From contig JALVUD010000044.1 in the NCBI GenBank assembly GCA_027035765.1, positions 1-64,000 on the forward strand: a DNA stretch of 64,000 bases, written 5' to 3'. The stretch comes from Campylobacteraceae bacterium (GTDB lineage Bacteria; Campylobacterota; Campylobacteria; Campylobacterales; Sulfurovaceae). The notes beneath the pieces were generated by a model. It had not been told where the DNA came from, searched no databases, and worked only from the letters and a program-made list of their open reading frames with translations. The position numbers and the translations under genes are program-made. This document shows positions 27,054 through 34,514 of this stretch, in pieces. Position 1 is the stretch's first letter. Each line of letters begins with the position of its first letter.

Positions 27054-27872
27054 TCAGGGATTGTCGAAGCAGACCAGCGTATCCACCGGAGCACTGAGGA
27101 TCAGGGCTTTGGCTCCCTCACCCAGGATCGTCTCCGGATCCTCGGCGGCGATGACGAGCAGATCGCTGCCTTCGCGTTCCAGTCGCTCCAGCACGTCCTC
27201 TTCCACTCCGTGCTCTCCGACCTCAAAGACCCCTTCGATCCCCTCTTCCCGACAGAAGTTTTCGAAATTTCTTCGGTAGGTCTGCATGATATCCGACTGC
27301 TCTTCGATCAATATCTCCGGAGTCATGGCTCCCACCACGGGGTCGATCCCGCCATCGGCCACAGAGGGAAAGAACTGATAATCCATATAAGCCCGCCACT
27401 CGACCTGGGGCTCGGCCTGCCGGGCCAGACGAAGACAGTGGCGTCCCACTCCGGCCACATCCAGAACAATCAGTCCCCGTGCCGGAGTATGTGAACCTCC
27501 CGGAACCAGAACATAGAGCGGTCGCTTCGCCTTGTTCAGAAGCTCCGGCAGCTCCTCATGGCGATCGGCAACTATCAGGAGTGACGACTCCCGTTGGGCT
27601 TCCAGCGCCGCCTGATCCGGCAGATCGTTCTCCCGAACCAGCAGAGCCCACCCTTCGATTCCCCGGCTTCGCAGCAAGGATTCCAGGTGCTCCCGGGCCG
27701 CTTCCATCGTGGCCTCTCTGCCCTCATAGATCGGAAGTTCGAAGAGTCCCTCCTCTTTGACATAGAGCAGGGTCACCCCTCCCTCCAGGCGCCCGGCAAG
27801 CTCCCGGCACTTGTCGATCAGCTCCTCCGCCGCCTCCAGACGGCTGCAGACTCCCAGGATTCTCTTTTGCAT
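27054..27872 (-). CDS. Universal stress protein with two tandem Usp domains
   Basis: The ATG at 27872 has AAAGGAGA 6 bases upstream, giving 272 residues. Two UspA-like domains follow each other: residues 1-140 (KRILGVCSRLEAAEELIDKC ... SSLLIVADRHEEL) and 141-272 (GLIVLDVAGVGRHCLRLA ... SDLLVIAAEDPETILGEG ... PVDTLVCF). The ATP-binding loop G-x2-G-x9-GS is not clear in either half, so this resembles the non-nucleotide-binding UspE-like tandem type. The role is probably in stress survival; no partner is known. It is the last gene of a four-gene minus-strand set with two membrane proteins and a coiled-coil protein. Confidence 0.82.
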   Translation of the reverse strand: MQKRILGVCSRLEAAEELIDKCRELAGRLEGGVTLLYVKEEGLFELPIYEGREATMEAAREHLESLLRSRGIEGWALLVRENDLPDQAALEAQRESSLLIVADRHEELPELLNKAKRPLYVLVPGGSHTPARGLIVLDVAGVGRHCLRLARQAEPQVEWRAYMDYQFFPSVADGGIDPVVGAMTPEILIEEQSDIMQTYRRNFENFCREEGIEGVFEVGEHGVEEDVLERLEREGSDLLVIAAEDPETILGEGAKALILSAPVDTLVCFDNP

Positions 27873-27891
27873 CGAATGTCTCCTTTGAGAT

Positions 27892-28083
27892 TCAGACACC
27901 GGAGAACGGTGCCATCAGGTTGGCGACCCCTCCGAAGAGCAGGCCCAAAAGCATAATAAAAACATAGATGATCAGCATCGCCGGAATCGAAGCCAGGGCC
28001 AGCTTGACCATGAACCAGACCAGATCCCAGAAGGGAATCTCGAGCCCCGAAACGACTACTCTCTCTTTTTCACTCTTCTCCAT
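27892..28083 (-). CDS. 63-residue membrane protein, unknown
   Basis: MEKSEKERVVVSGLEIPFWDLV begins a small protein whose remaining ~40 residues are almost wholly hydrophobic, enough for two membrane passes. Its start lies inside the 3' end of the EI24-family gene (14-bp overlap) behind a GAGAAC-type site, and its stop is 19 bp before the universal stress gene. The tight packing supports it as a real gene of this operon. The function is unknown. Confidence 0.72.
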   Translation of the reverse strand: MEKSEKERVVVSGLEIPFWDLVWFMVKLALASIPAMLIIYVFIMLLGLLFGGVANLMAPFSGV

Positions 28084-29041
28084 CGTAGTTCTCCTTTTCT
28101 ATGCTTGCTTCCGTCGCCCCCCGGATTCCTTTTTCCGCCATGATCCAATGGAAGGCGACCAACTGGGCAAAAAAGGGCGTGAACATATTGATAATGGGAA
28201 TGAAGTTGAGCAGGGAGGCAAAAAAGGCAATGCTCCAGATGATAAACCGGTGTTGTTTGAGCCGTTTGAAATCCTCGGTCGTACAGTAGAGCCGGCAGGT
28301 GCCGCGGAAATTGGCATCCCGGTAGAGCCAGGCCCAGAGAAAGAGCTGAATCAGGACGTTGACAATGGGCACCAGCAGGAGCGGGAAAAGGACAACGGTC
28401 AGCAGCACAAAAAGCCCGGCATCCCGCAAGGCGATAAATCCGTGCCCTGTCTTGATCTTCGTTTCATTGATCGAAACATCCGGATAGTCGATCTCCCGAA
28501 CCGTTTCGAGAAAATCACTCCGATACAAAGAGAGGATCAGAAAGAGACTGAGGATGTAAAACCCGTAGAGGATATAGAAGTTCAGTAGTACGGCACTCCC
28601 CTCCGCCACGGTTTGAAAAGGGAGCCAAACCAGAAGTTTGTCGGCGATAGCACTCTTGAAGGTTCCCCAGTTGGCCATGATGTACCAGGCCCAGCCGGCG
28701 GCAAAGAGCAGCAATGTCGAAAAAGAGTAGTAGTAATAGCCCCGCTTCATCTTTCGGAAAAATATCGGCGCCAGAATCGCCGTGACGAAAGCATAGGAGA
28801 CCAGAACCGCCAAAGCCCAGACCAGAAAGAGGATCAGCAATGCCCCGTTGGCCTTGACCACACTGAAAGGGACCCAGCTGATGATCCAGGTGGTCAGGTG
28901 TAGCAGCGGATTCCAGACCACCCAGCCGATCCCCGCCCAGATCAGCAGCATCGGCAGACCGGTGATCAGCACCTCCCGCAGAACGGGCCAGCGGACCAGA
29001 TCTCTCAGACTACGGAGGAAAATACCGTACGTGTGTGTCAT
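28070..29041 (-). CDS. EI24-domain (CysZ/DUF-type) inner-membrane protein
   Basis: A 323-residue membrane protein starting MTHTYGIFLRSLRDL. GGAGAGGAGGG precedes the ATG, whose ATGA overlaps the stop of the upstream coiled-coil gene. The family marks are the pattern LRSL.DL...P.L, several long hydrophobic segments, and the C-terminal RHRFIIWSIAFFASLLNFIPIINM block typical of EI24/CysZ-like proteins. Bacterial CysZ takes up sulfate, but most epsilonproteobacterial members have no tested function, so I do not transfer that role. The operon order is coiled-coil, EI24, 63-residue protein, universal stress protein. Confidence 0.78.
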   Translation of the reverse strand: MTHTYGIFLRSLRDLVRWPVLREVLITGLPMLLIWAGIGWVVWNPLLHLTTWIISWVPFSVVKANGALLILFLVWALAVLVSYAFVTAILAPIFFRKMKRGYYYYSFSTLLLFAAGWAWYIMANWGTFKSAIADKLLVWLPFQTVAEGSAVLLNFYILYGFYILSLFLILSLYRSDFLETVREIDYPDVSINETKIKTGHGFIALRDAGLFVLLTVVLFPLLLVPIVNVLIQLFLWAWLYRDANFRGTCRLYCTTEDFKRLKQHRFIIWSIAFFASLLNFIPIINMFTPFFAQLVAFHWIMAEKGIRGATEASIEKENYDGEE

Positions 29042-29289
29042 CCCTCCTCTCCTTTCCCTTCCTGAGAATTCCGGCATTTGAGTGATTCAGCCTGGATCCA
29101 TTTGAGCCGGGTCAGGATATGCTCCAGTTCTTTCTGATTCTCCTCGCACTCCCGTTCGAGCTGCTCCTTTTTTTCCTGAACCTTGGCGATCTGTTTAGCC
29201 AGTGCTTCCGGATCGACGGCGCATTTCTGAGCCAGGTCTGCCTCTTTCTCCAGCATCCATTCGGTCATCTTTTTGAAAAATTCCACCAT
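29038..29289 (-). CDS. Small coiled-coil protein at the head of the EI24 operon
   Basis: The ATG at 29289 follows GGAGTGTGCA and gives 83 residues, starting MVEFFKKMTEWMLEKEADLA. Residues ~25-65 are a charged heptad-like helix (KQIAKVQEKKEQLERECEEN), ending in a Glu/Lys-rich tail. It is a cytoplasmic, mostly helical protein with no recognised domain. Its TGA overlaps the ATG of the EI24 gene. An in-frame ATG 18 codons upstream is less likely because it lacks a ribosome site. Confidence 0.68.
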   Translation of the reverse strand: MVEFFKKMTEWMLEKEADLAQKCAVDPEALAKQIAKVQEKKEQLERECEENQKELEHILTRLKWIQAESLKCRNSQEGKGEEG

Positions 29290-29382
29290 TGCACACTCCA
29301 TTTTCTGTGATCTGAACTTATTATACTCTCCTAAATCGGACAAATGCTAAACAGATCTTTGAAAAGTATTTTCTTTTCATAT

Positions 29383-29398
29383 TGCTACCTATGTAGCA
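29383..29398. promoter_or_regulatory. Palindrome between divergent stress operons, possible operator
   Basis: TGCTAC-CTAT-GTAGCA, a perfect 6-bp dyad, lies centrally in the 180-bp AT-rich gap between the minus-strand EI24 operon and the plus-strand YfdX gene. Its place and half-site size suit a dimeric regulator controlling one or both directions. No regulator gene is nearby; this is only positional inference. Confidence 0.35.
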
Positions 29399-29469
29399 TT
29401 ATTGTTTAGCTGCATCAACTAAACTTTCAGAGTGGAACATCAAAAATTTACAACCCCAAGGAGGTTCAA

Positions 29470-30384
29470 ATGAAAAAGGTTCTTCTCTCGTCACTCACGG
29501 CAGCGCTGCTGCTGGGTAACGGACTCTATGCCGCAGAGGCCAAAGCTCCCAAGCAGGAGCTCAAGCAAACGGCAAGCAGCAAAAGCGTCAGCGCCAAAGC
29601 CGTCACAGATGCCAAGGCTACTGCCAATGCCCAAAAAGCCGAAGTCAAAGTGGTCAAAGAGGCGGTCGATGCCGTCGCGCTGACCCAGGAGGTGCTCGTC
29701 GCACTCAGTCAGAATAAAAAGGATGAGGCGATCAAAAAGCTGGAGAAAGCCATCGGCAAGCTGGAGGTGGTCATGAGCCACCCCAAGGCTCCGGCGCTCA
29801 TCCCGCTGGAGGCTTCGGTCGTCGTCAGTGAATTTGCCGGCACTGCCCACGATGCGGAAAACGCTGTCATCACCTCCATCGCTCTGCTGGAGAAGAAACG
29901 GGTCCAGGATGCCCGACTCATCGTCCAGACCCTCAAGGACGAAGTCGATCTGATCACCGTCAACATGCCCCTGGCCTCCTATCCCGCCGCGCTGAAATTG
30001 GCGGCGAAGTTCCTGCATGAGGGCAAAGTGAACGAAGCACGCCGAGTCCTGGCCACCGCCCTCAACACCTTTGTGGAAGTCGATGTAGTCACTCCGCTGG
30101 GTATCGTCGAGGCCCAGGAGCTCATCGCAGCCGCCAGCAAAGTCTCCAAAACCGACAAGCAGCTGGCCCTGGCCCATCTCGATGCGGCCAGAGCGGCTCT
30201 GAAAAAAGCAGAGGCACTGGGATACACCAGCAGCTCCGACACCACCTACAAGATGCTCAATGAAGCCATCGACAAGATCCAGAAAGAGATCCGCGGCAAG
30301 AACAAAGCGGAAAAACTCTTCGAAGACCTGATCGCCAAGCTCAAAGAGTTCAAGGAAAAAGCGGTCAAGACCTTCCGGAAATAA
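29470..30384 (+). CDS. YfdX-family periplasmic protein
   Basis: A 304-residue exported protein. Signal peptide MKKVLLSSLTAALLLGNGLYAAEA is followed by an Ala/Lys-rich linker, then a helical YfdX domain (about residues 60-275) with the family's ALxxxKKDEAIKKLEKAIGKLEVV opening, PLEASVVVSEFAGT and the RRVLATALNTFVEVDVVTPL block. YfdX is acid-responsive in enteric bacteria and has been tied to antibiotic and stress tolerance, but no biochemical role is settled. AAGGAGG precedes the start. The terminator directly after it separates it from the histone-fold gene, though read-through may link the stress genes. Confidence 0.8.
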   Translation: MKKVLLSSLTAALLLGNGLYAAEAKAPKQELKQTASSKSVSAKAVTDAKATANAQKAEVKVVKEAVDAVALTQEVLVALSQNKKDEAIKKLEKAIGKLEVVMSHPKAPALIPLEASVVVSEFAGTAHDAENAVITSIALLEKKRVQDARLIVQTLKDEVDLITVNMPLASYPAALKLAAKFLHEGKVNEARRVLATALNTFVEVDVVTPLGIVEAQELIAAASKVSKTDKQLALAHLDAARAALKKAEALGYTSSSDTTYKMLNEAIDKIQKEIRGKNKAEKLFEDLIAKLKEFKEKAVKTFRK

Positions 30385-30390
30385 GCGGTG

Positions 30391-30413
30391 ACGGGCTCTT
30401 AAGGCCCGTTTTT
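30391..30413 (+). terminator. Rho-independent terminator after yfdX-like gene
   Basis: A perfect 6-bp stem ACGGGC / GCCCGT with a 7-base loop is followed by TTTTTA. It stands 7 bases after the stop codon. Confidence 0.75.
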
Positions 30414-30449
30414 ACGTTATAGTACAAGTTCAAAACAAAAGGAGCCATC

Positions 30450-30899
30450 ATGGCAATTCTCGGATACACCAAACTCGAAACCCTCTTTCGCAAAGCGGCC
30501 TCTCTCGATATCGACAAAGGCCATGCCAAAGAGATCACCGACATCATCGAAAAGAAACTGGTCGATCTGCTCATCGCCGGAGAGCGCAACGCCAACCTCA
30601 ACGGCCGTGACGTGATCTGGGAGGGGGATCTCCCCATCACCAAAGGGATGCAGGAGACCATCATCGAGTTTAAAAAACTCGAAGAGGCCATCGACCTGCA
30701 GGACGTTCTCAACTACCTGACCACCATTCCGCCTCTCAAATACCCTCTGGCGGCGGAACTGGAGGCCAAGCTCCCCGAGATCACCGGCGCGATCCTGGTG
30801 GTCATGGCACGGATCATGAAGGAGATCGACGAAGAGAAGCGTCGCGTCAATCATGAGCTGATCGAAAAAGCCGCCCGGATCATGGATCTCACCCTCTGA
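30450..30899 (+). CDS. DUF1931-family double histone-fold protein (bacterial histone-like)
   Basis: A 149-residue protein that I recognise as DUF1931. Its relative Aq_328 of Aquifex aeolicus was found by crystallography to contain two histone folds in one chain. Fold 1 (about 1-70) has GYTKLETLFRKAASLDID, the long central helix, and the loop GRDVIWEGDLPITKGMQE, where RDVI matches the second L2 strand of histones. Fold 2 (about 80-149) has the helix KLPEITGAILVVMARIMKEI. Recent surveys include this group among bacterial histones, but DNA binding by this branch has not been shown as far as I know. AAAAGGAGCC precedes the ATG. It is followed 31 bp later by an HdeD gene. Confidence 0.8.
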   Translation: MAILGYTKLETLFRKAASLDIDKGHAKEITDIIEKKLVDLLIAGERNANLNGRDVIWEGDLPITKGMQETIIEFKKLEEAIDLQDVLNYLTTIPPLKYPLAAELEAKLPEITGAILVVMARIMKEIDEEKRRVNHELIEKAARIMDLTL

Positions 30900-30930
30900 T
30901 CCCGGTGGGCAAAACACTCAAGGAAACAGA

Positions 30931-31488
30931 ATGCTCGACTTCAAACAACTGACACAAGACCCCGAGCTGCTGGAGAAGTTCAGCAAATACACCAAGATCT
31001 ACGGCGTGATCTTCATCATCCTGGGACTGGTGGGGATCTTCTTTCCCGGACTGATGTCCATCACCACCGCCTTCTTCTTCGGATGGCTGCTGCTCTTCAG
31101 CGGCTTTCTGGTGGCGATGCAGACCTGGCAGTTCAACAAGAAGGACTGGATCGGCTGGCTCAAAGCTACCCTCTTCACCGTCACCGGTGCTCTGATCCTC
31201 TTCAACCCTCTGCCGGGAGTCATCGCGTTGGGAATCATCTTCACGGCCTATTTCTTCGTGGATTCCTTCACCAACTTCGCCCTGGCCTTCAAACTGCGCC
31301 CGGCGGCCAACTGGTGGATCGCACTGCTCAACAGCGTTCTCTCCCTGGCCCTGGGGATCATCTTTTTCATGGCCATCGGCAATCCCCTCAAGACCCTCTG
31401 GCTGGTGGGACTGCTGGTGGGAATCAGTCTCTTCTTTGACGGTGTGATGCTTCTGAGCCTCTCGGGTGCCGCCAAGAAAGAGAAGTGA
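30931..31488 (+). CDS. HdeD-family (DUF308) membrane protein
   Basis: A 185-residue protein with six hydrophobic segments in three similar pairs, the HdeD layout: IYGVIFIILGLVGIFFPGLM, then ALILFNPLPGVIALGIIF, then LNSVLSLALGIIFFMAIG. The repeated pattern G-x5-P-x(2)-(S/T/A) after each odd segment is typical. HdeD helps E. coli survive acid at high cell density by an unknown mechanism. It lies 31 bp after the histone-fold gene and probably shares its transcript. Confidence 0.83.
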   Translation: MLDFKQLTQDPELLEKFSKYTKIYGVIFIILGLVGIFFPGLMSITTAFFFGWLLLFSGFLVAMQTWQFNKKDWIGWLKATLFTVTGALILFNPLPGVIALGIIFTAYFFVDSFTNFALAFKLRPAANWWIALLNSVLSLALGIIFFMAIGNPLKTLWLVGLLVGISLFFDGVMLLSLSGAAKKEK

Positions 31489-31847
31489 CTCTTCTTAGCC
31501 CCCTCTCCTTAACAGAGGGGAGGATCCCTCTGCAAAAAATTTCAGAGAGGTTTCATTCGATGGCGACAAAGGAGCGCTCAAGCCGTGAAACGGGCGTTCC
31601 TTCGCGGCTTCGTTACACTCCGACCGCTACGGTTCCGAAGCGGCAAAGGACAAGCAGTTGTCCTTCGCTGACGCTTCTCATGTTCACGACTGCCAGAGCT
31701 GTCGAGTGAAACCGGTTTTTTCCCAGAAAATTCAATTATATGGTCAATTTTTTCACTCTCCCCGACCTTTGCAACTCCGGTAGCAAAATTTCCCTCTGAC
31801 ACTTCACTACAATTCACTCAACAAAACATCCAAAAGGAGCATCAACC
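31489..31847. other. Non-coding stretch rich in inverted repeats before the DUF505-like gene
   Basis: About 360 bases with no convincing ORF. Two overlapping, mutually exclusive hairpins share an arm: CCCCTCT/AGAGGGG (31500-31520) and CAGAGGG/CCCTCTG (31513-31532). Further on stand CCGCT...AGCGG (about 31624-31643) and AAGGACAA-GCAG-TTGTCCTT (31646-31665). It may be a decayed repeat element or a structured leader. AAAAGGAGC before 31848 is the ribosome site of the next gene. Confidence 0.5.
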
Positions 31848-33797
31848 ATGCTGATCAAAAAAGAACATGCCATCGCCCTCTACAACGTTCTGGGCGAAGA
31901 GAACAAAGGCGCCCATTGCCAAATCTCCGTCGCCGCGGAGCGCGAGCCCTACAACGAACTCAACCTGGCCAACCTGCTGGAGATCGGCAGCAGCCGGGTG
32001 GAGTTTCGCCTCTCCTACTGGGGACGCAACCTGATCCATCTGCTGGATCAGATGGTCAAAGAGGGCAAACTCGACATCCCCGCCAACTGGAAAGAGGGAT
32101 ACCGCTGGGTCGGCAGCGAAGTGATCGCCATGATCGAAGCGGCCATGAAAAACGGCGGCTACGTCGGCCCGGCCGCCGAAGCGGCTCTCAAAGAGCGGGG
32201 CTTTGCCGAAACGGTCCGTGACGAGCACTGCGGTGAGTGCGTCAAACTGACCGAAGAGGCGGAAGCCCTCTACGAGATCTATCTCCACAGCCACCCCAAG
32301 CTAGAGATCACCAAAGAGCTGGCCAACTTCATCGTCTCCATCCCCGAAGGCCCCGCCGAAAAGAACGCCCTGGACTACGAGGGACGTGAAGCGGAGCTGC
32401 TGGAGTCGATGCGGCTGTTGAGCTACAGCGTGCCCGGTACCGACATCTTCACCCTCAACCGCCTGGGCAAAGCGGTCAAAGAGGCCATCACCCATATGGC
32501 CTACCCCTACGATGCGGTCATCAGCGAGGATTATCTCCATGTCCTCTCCCTCTATCTGGACGAAGGCTTCGATGCCCTGGGCGACAAAGAGAAGGAGTTC
32601 ATGGAGACCTTGGCCCTTATCGACGCCGACGGCAATCTCCTCAAAGGGGGCGAAGCCCTTGAAGAGGTGCTGCACATCCTGAGAGAAGGAGCCTACTGGC
32701 CCGCGCGCACCTTCGATCTGGAGGCCCTGGATGTGGAGATTCTCAAAGGGATCGACGCGGTAATGAAGCGTCACGAATCCAACCCCGAGGTGCTCCCCAC
32801 GCCCGAAGCGATCCGCCACTACCTGCTGGATCTGCCGCTGAAGGAGTACAAAGCCCTCAAAGAGCACTACGGACGCCGGCTCAATCAGGAGTTGGGGTAT
32901 CAGAAAAAAGAGGAGCTCAAGAAGAAGTTCGCCGAGGCCCTGAGCGTCGAAGAGCTCTTCAAGAGCTTCTACGAAAAGGGCAACCATTGGCAGCAGAAAC
33001 TGATGGACGTCATCGAAGAGTCCCTCATGACCCTCAAGAGCTTCAGCCTCGTCGAGGCCAAGGTAAGCGACGATGGCAAACTCTATTATGAGATGACACC
33101 CGAGGGACGCATGGTCTTCGAGGAGCAAAAGGAAAAAGGCACCCGGGAGATCAGCGCTCCCGCCGTCAAAGCGATCACCATCCGCGAGAGCGAATTCGGC
33201 GCTCCCAACGTGGAGTGGTACGAAGCGGCCAAGGCCGAGCATCTGGTCGGCGGCGGCGCCCCGACCCATTCGGGCAAGCTCTATGCCGATCTGGCCTACA
33301 ACGTGGAGCGCAAGCCCCACATCACCCGCTTCGAGCTTGAGATCCTCCACAAGCTCCCGGAGACCGGCTATATGGTCGAAAAGGTCTATGGTGATTTCGA
33401 TGAGACTCTCAAAGAGGAAGTCACCTACGGGCTCAACAAACTGGAGGCCAGAGGCTTCGTGGAGCTTCTGCCCGACGGCGGCATCGTGGTCACCGAAGCG
33501 GGGCATCTGATCAAGCGGGCCCTCTCGGGCACTCCCGAGAGCTTCGGCAACGCCCTCAACCCCCTGGTGGTGAGAGTCCTCGAGGCGCTGCACGAGGTGG
33601 GCAACCTCTATGTCAAGGAGCGCAAAGTGCGCATCCTGCCCAAAAACATCAAAGAAGCCATCGAGATCTCCGGGCTGGATCCCGCAACCTTCGACAAGGC
33701 CCTCACCGTCGCCCGCAACGCCCACTTCGTCGGCCACACCAGCATCAACGAGGCCGGCCTGGATATCCTGGAGGCCTACGAGCTGCTCAACAGCTAA
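31848..33797 (+). CDS. DUF505-like cytoplasmic protein, unknown function
   Basis: A 649-residue soluble, charged protein beginning MLIKKEHAIALYNVLGEENKGA. I take it to be DUF505, a family known from Aquificota, some archaea and Campylobacterota, but this is recognition by style, not by search. It seems built of several winged-helix-like units, for example GYMVEKVYGDFDETLKEEVTYGLNKLEARGFVELLPDGGIVVTEAG, which reads like a marR-type wHTH with a beta wing, and residues ~395-425 with LVEAKVSDDGKLYYEMTPEGRMV. Two Cys (CGEC, ~126) could bind metal. No signal peptide or membrane span. A role in DNA or protein binding is inference only. Confidence 0.65.
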   Translation: MLIKKEHAIALYNVLGEENKGAHCQISVAAEREPYNELNLANLLEIGSSRVEFRLSYWGRNLIHLLDQMVKEGKLDIPANWKEGYRWVGSEVIAMIEAAMKNGGYVGPAAEAALKERGFAETVRDEHCGECVKLTEEAEALYEIYLHSHPKLEITKELANFIVSIPEGPAEKNALDYEGREAELLESMRLLSYSVPGTDIFTLNRLGKAVKEAITHMAYPYDAVISEDYLHVLSLYLDEGFDALGDKEKEFMETLALIDADGNLLKGGEALEEVLHILREGAYWPARTFDLEALDVEILKGIDAVMKRHESNPEVLPTPEAIRHYLLDLPLKEYKALKEHYGRRLNQELGYQKKEELKKKFAEALSVEELFKSFYEKGNHWQQKLMDVIEESLMTLKSFSLVEAKVSDDGKLYYEMTPEGRMVFEEQKEKGTREISAPAVKAITIRESEFGAPNVEWYEAAKAEHLVGGGAPTHSGKLYADLAYNVERKPHITRFELEILHKLPETGYMVEKVYGDFDETLKEEVTYGLNKLEARGFVELLPDGGIVVTEAGHLIKRALSGTPESFGNALNPLVVRVLEALHEVGNLYVKERKVRILPKNIKEAIEISGLDPATFDKALTVARNAHFVGHTSINEAGLDILEAYELLNS

Positions 33798-34022
33798 GCG
33801 CTGTTAAACTATGGGGGATACAATAACCCCATCATTTCAACCCAAATTATGCAATAGAGAGTGCTTCAGATGCGTCGATGCTCGGTGTGTAAGGGTGCAC
33901 GACCAAAACGTAGGCGCACCCGGAAGGTGCGTCGAGGCTTTGGATGTGTTGCCCATGCCGCCGATGATCGATGCAGATGATGTACTGGCTAATGCATATT
34001 TTGGGTTTAACAAGGAGAACCG

Positions 34023-34247
34023 ATGCCCCAAGAGATCATGGACCCCGTCCGCAAAGAGATCGAAAGCCGGCGCAAAGAGATCGCCGCCGAGCTGAAACTG
34101 CTCTTCAAAGCCAATATGAAGATCACCGACTGGGACGTCCCCGAAGCCGACGACCGTGAAGCGGCCGAGCTGGTACTGCAGGTGATGCAGGAGGAGCTGG
34201 ACAAGCTCAAAGAAGACGTCCGCTCCGGGAAGTATGACAACTACTAA
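34023..34247 (+). CDS. Small helical protein after the DUF505-like gene
   Basis: 74 residues, MPQEIMDPVRKEIESRRKEIA onward, behind a good AAGGAGAACC site. It is highly charged and mostly helical, with two helices around the short segment KITDWDVPEADD. No known domain. It follows the DUF505-like gene by 225 bp and its codon use matches the stress genes around it, so it is likely a real member of that set. The 225-bp gap before it holds a GGTGCAC/GTGCG-type repeat but no ORF I trust. Confidence 0.68.
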   Translation: MPQEIMDPVRKEIESRRKEIAAELKLLFKANMKITDWDVPEADDREAAELVLQVMQEELDKLKEDVRSGKYDNY

Positions 34248-34514
34248 CAAGCCTCTCTTTCCCATTCTGGGTGCTGAATGATGAAGAGTTCCGAGTACTT
34301 TTTCTTGTCATTAAAAAACTAAGCGGTTCTCTTCTCATTCTCTTAAACACTTCTTAGAACCACTCTCACGAAAAGCTAAAATATGGTATTGTTCTTTCTA
34401 ATCCCTCTCCTCGGGTGGGAACAATGCAGCCGGAGTTCGATCAAAAGTATTTGAAATACTAATAGCTTTTAAAGTATTGCGTCGAAACGGAATCGATATA
34501 AAAGGGAGATACCG

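Noticed and set aside
33811-34095. 94-codon frame with several Cys
   Set aside because: It overlaps the better supported small gene at 34023 in another frame and has no good ribosome site; the Cys pattern looks accidental.
34248-34514. Possible attachment site or element end before the AT-rich gene
   Set aside because: I looked for direct or inverted repeats flanking 34515-35612 and found none that are convincing; no integrase or tRNA is adjacent.
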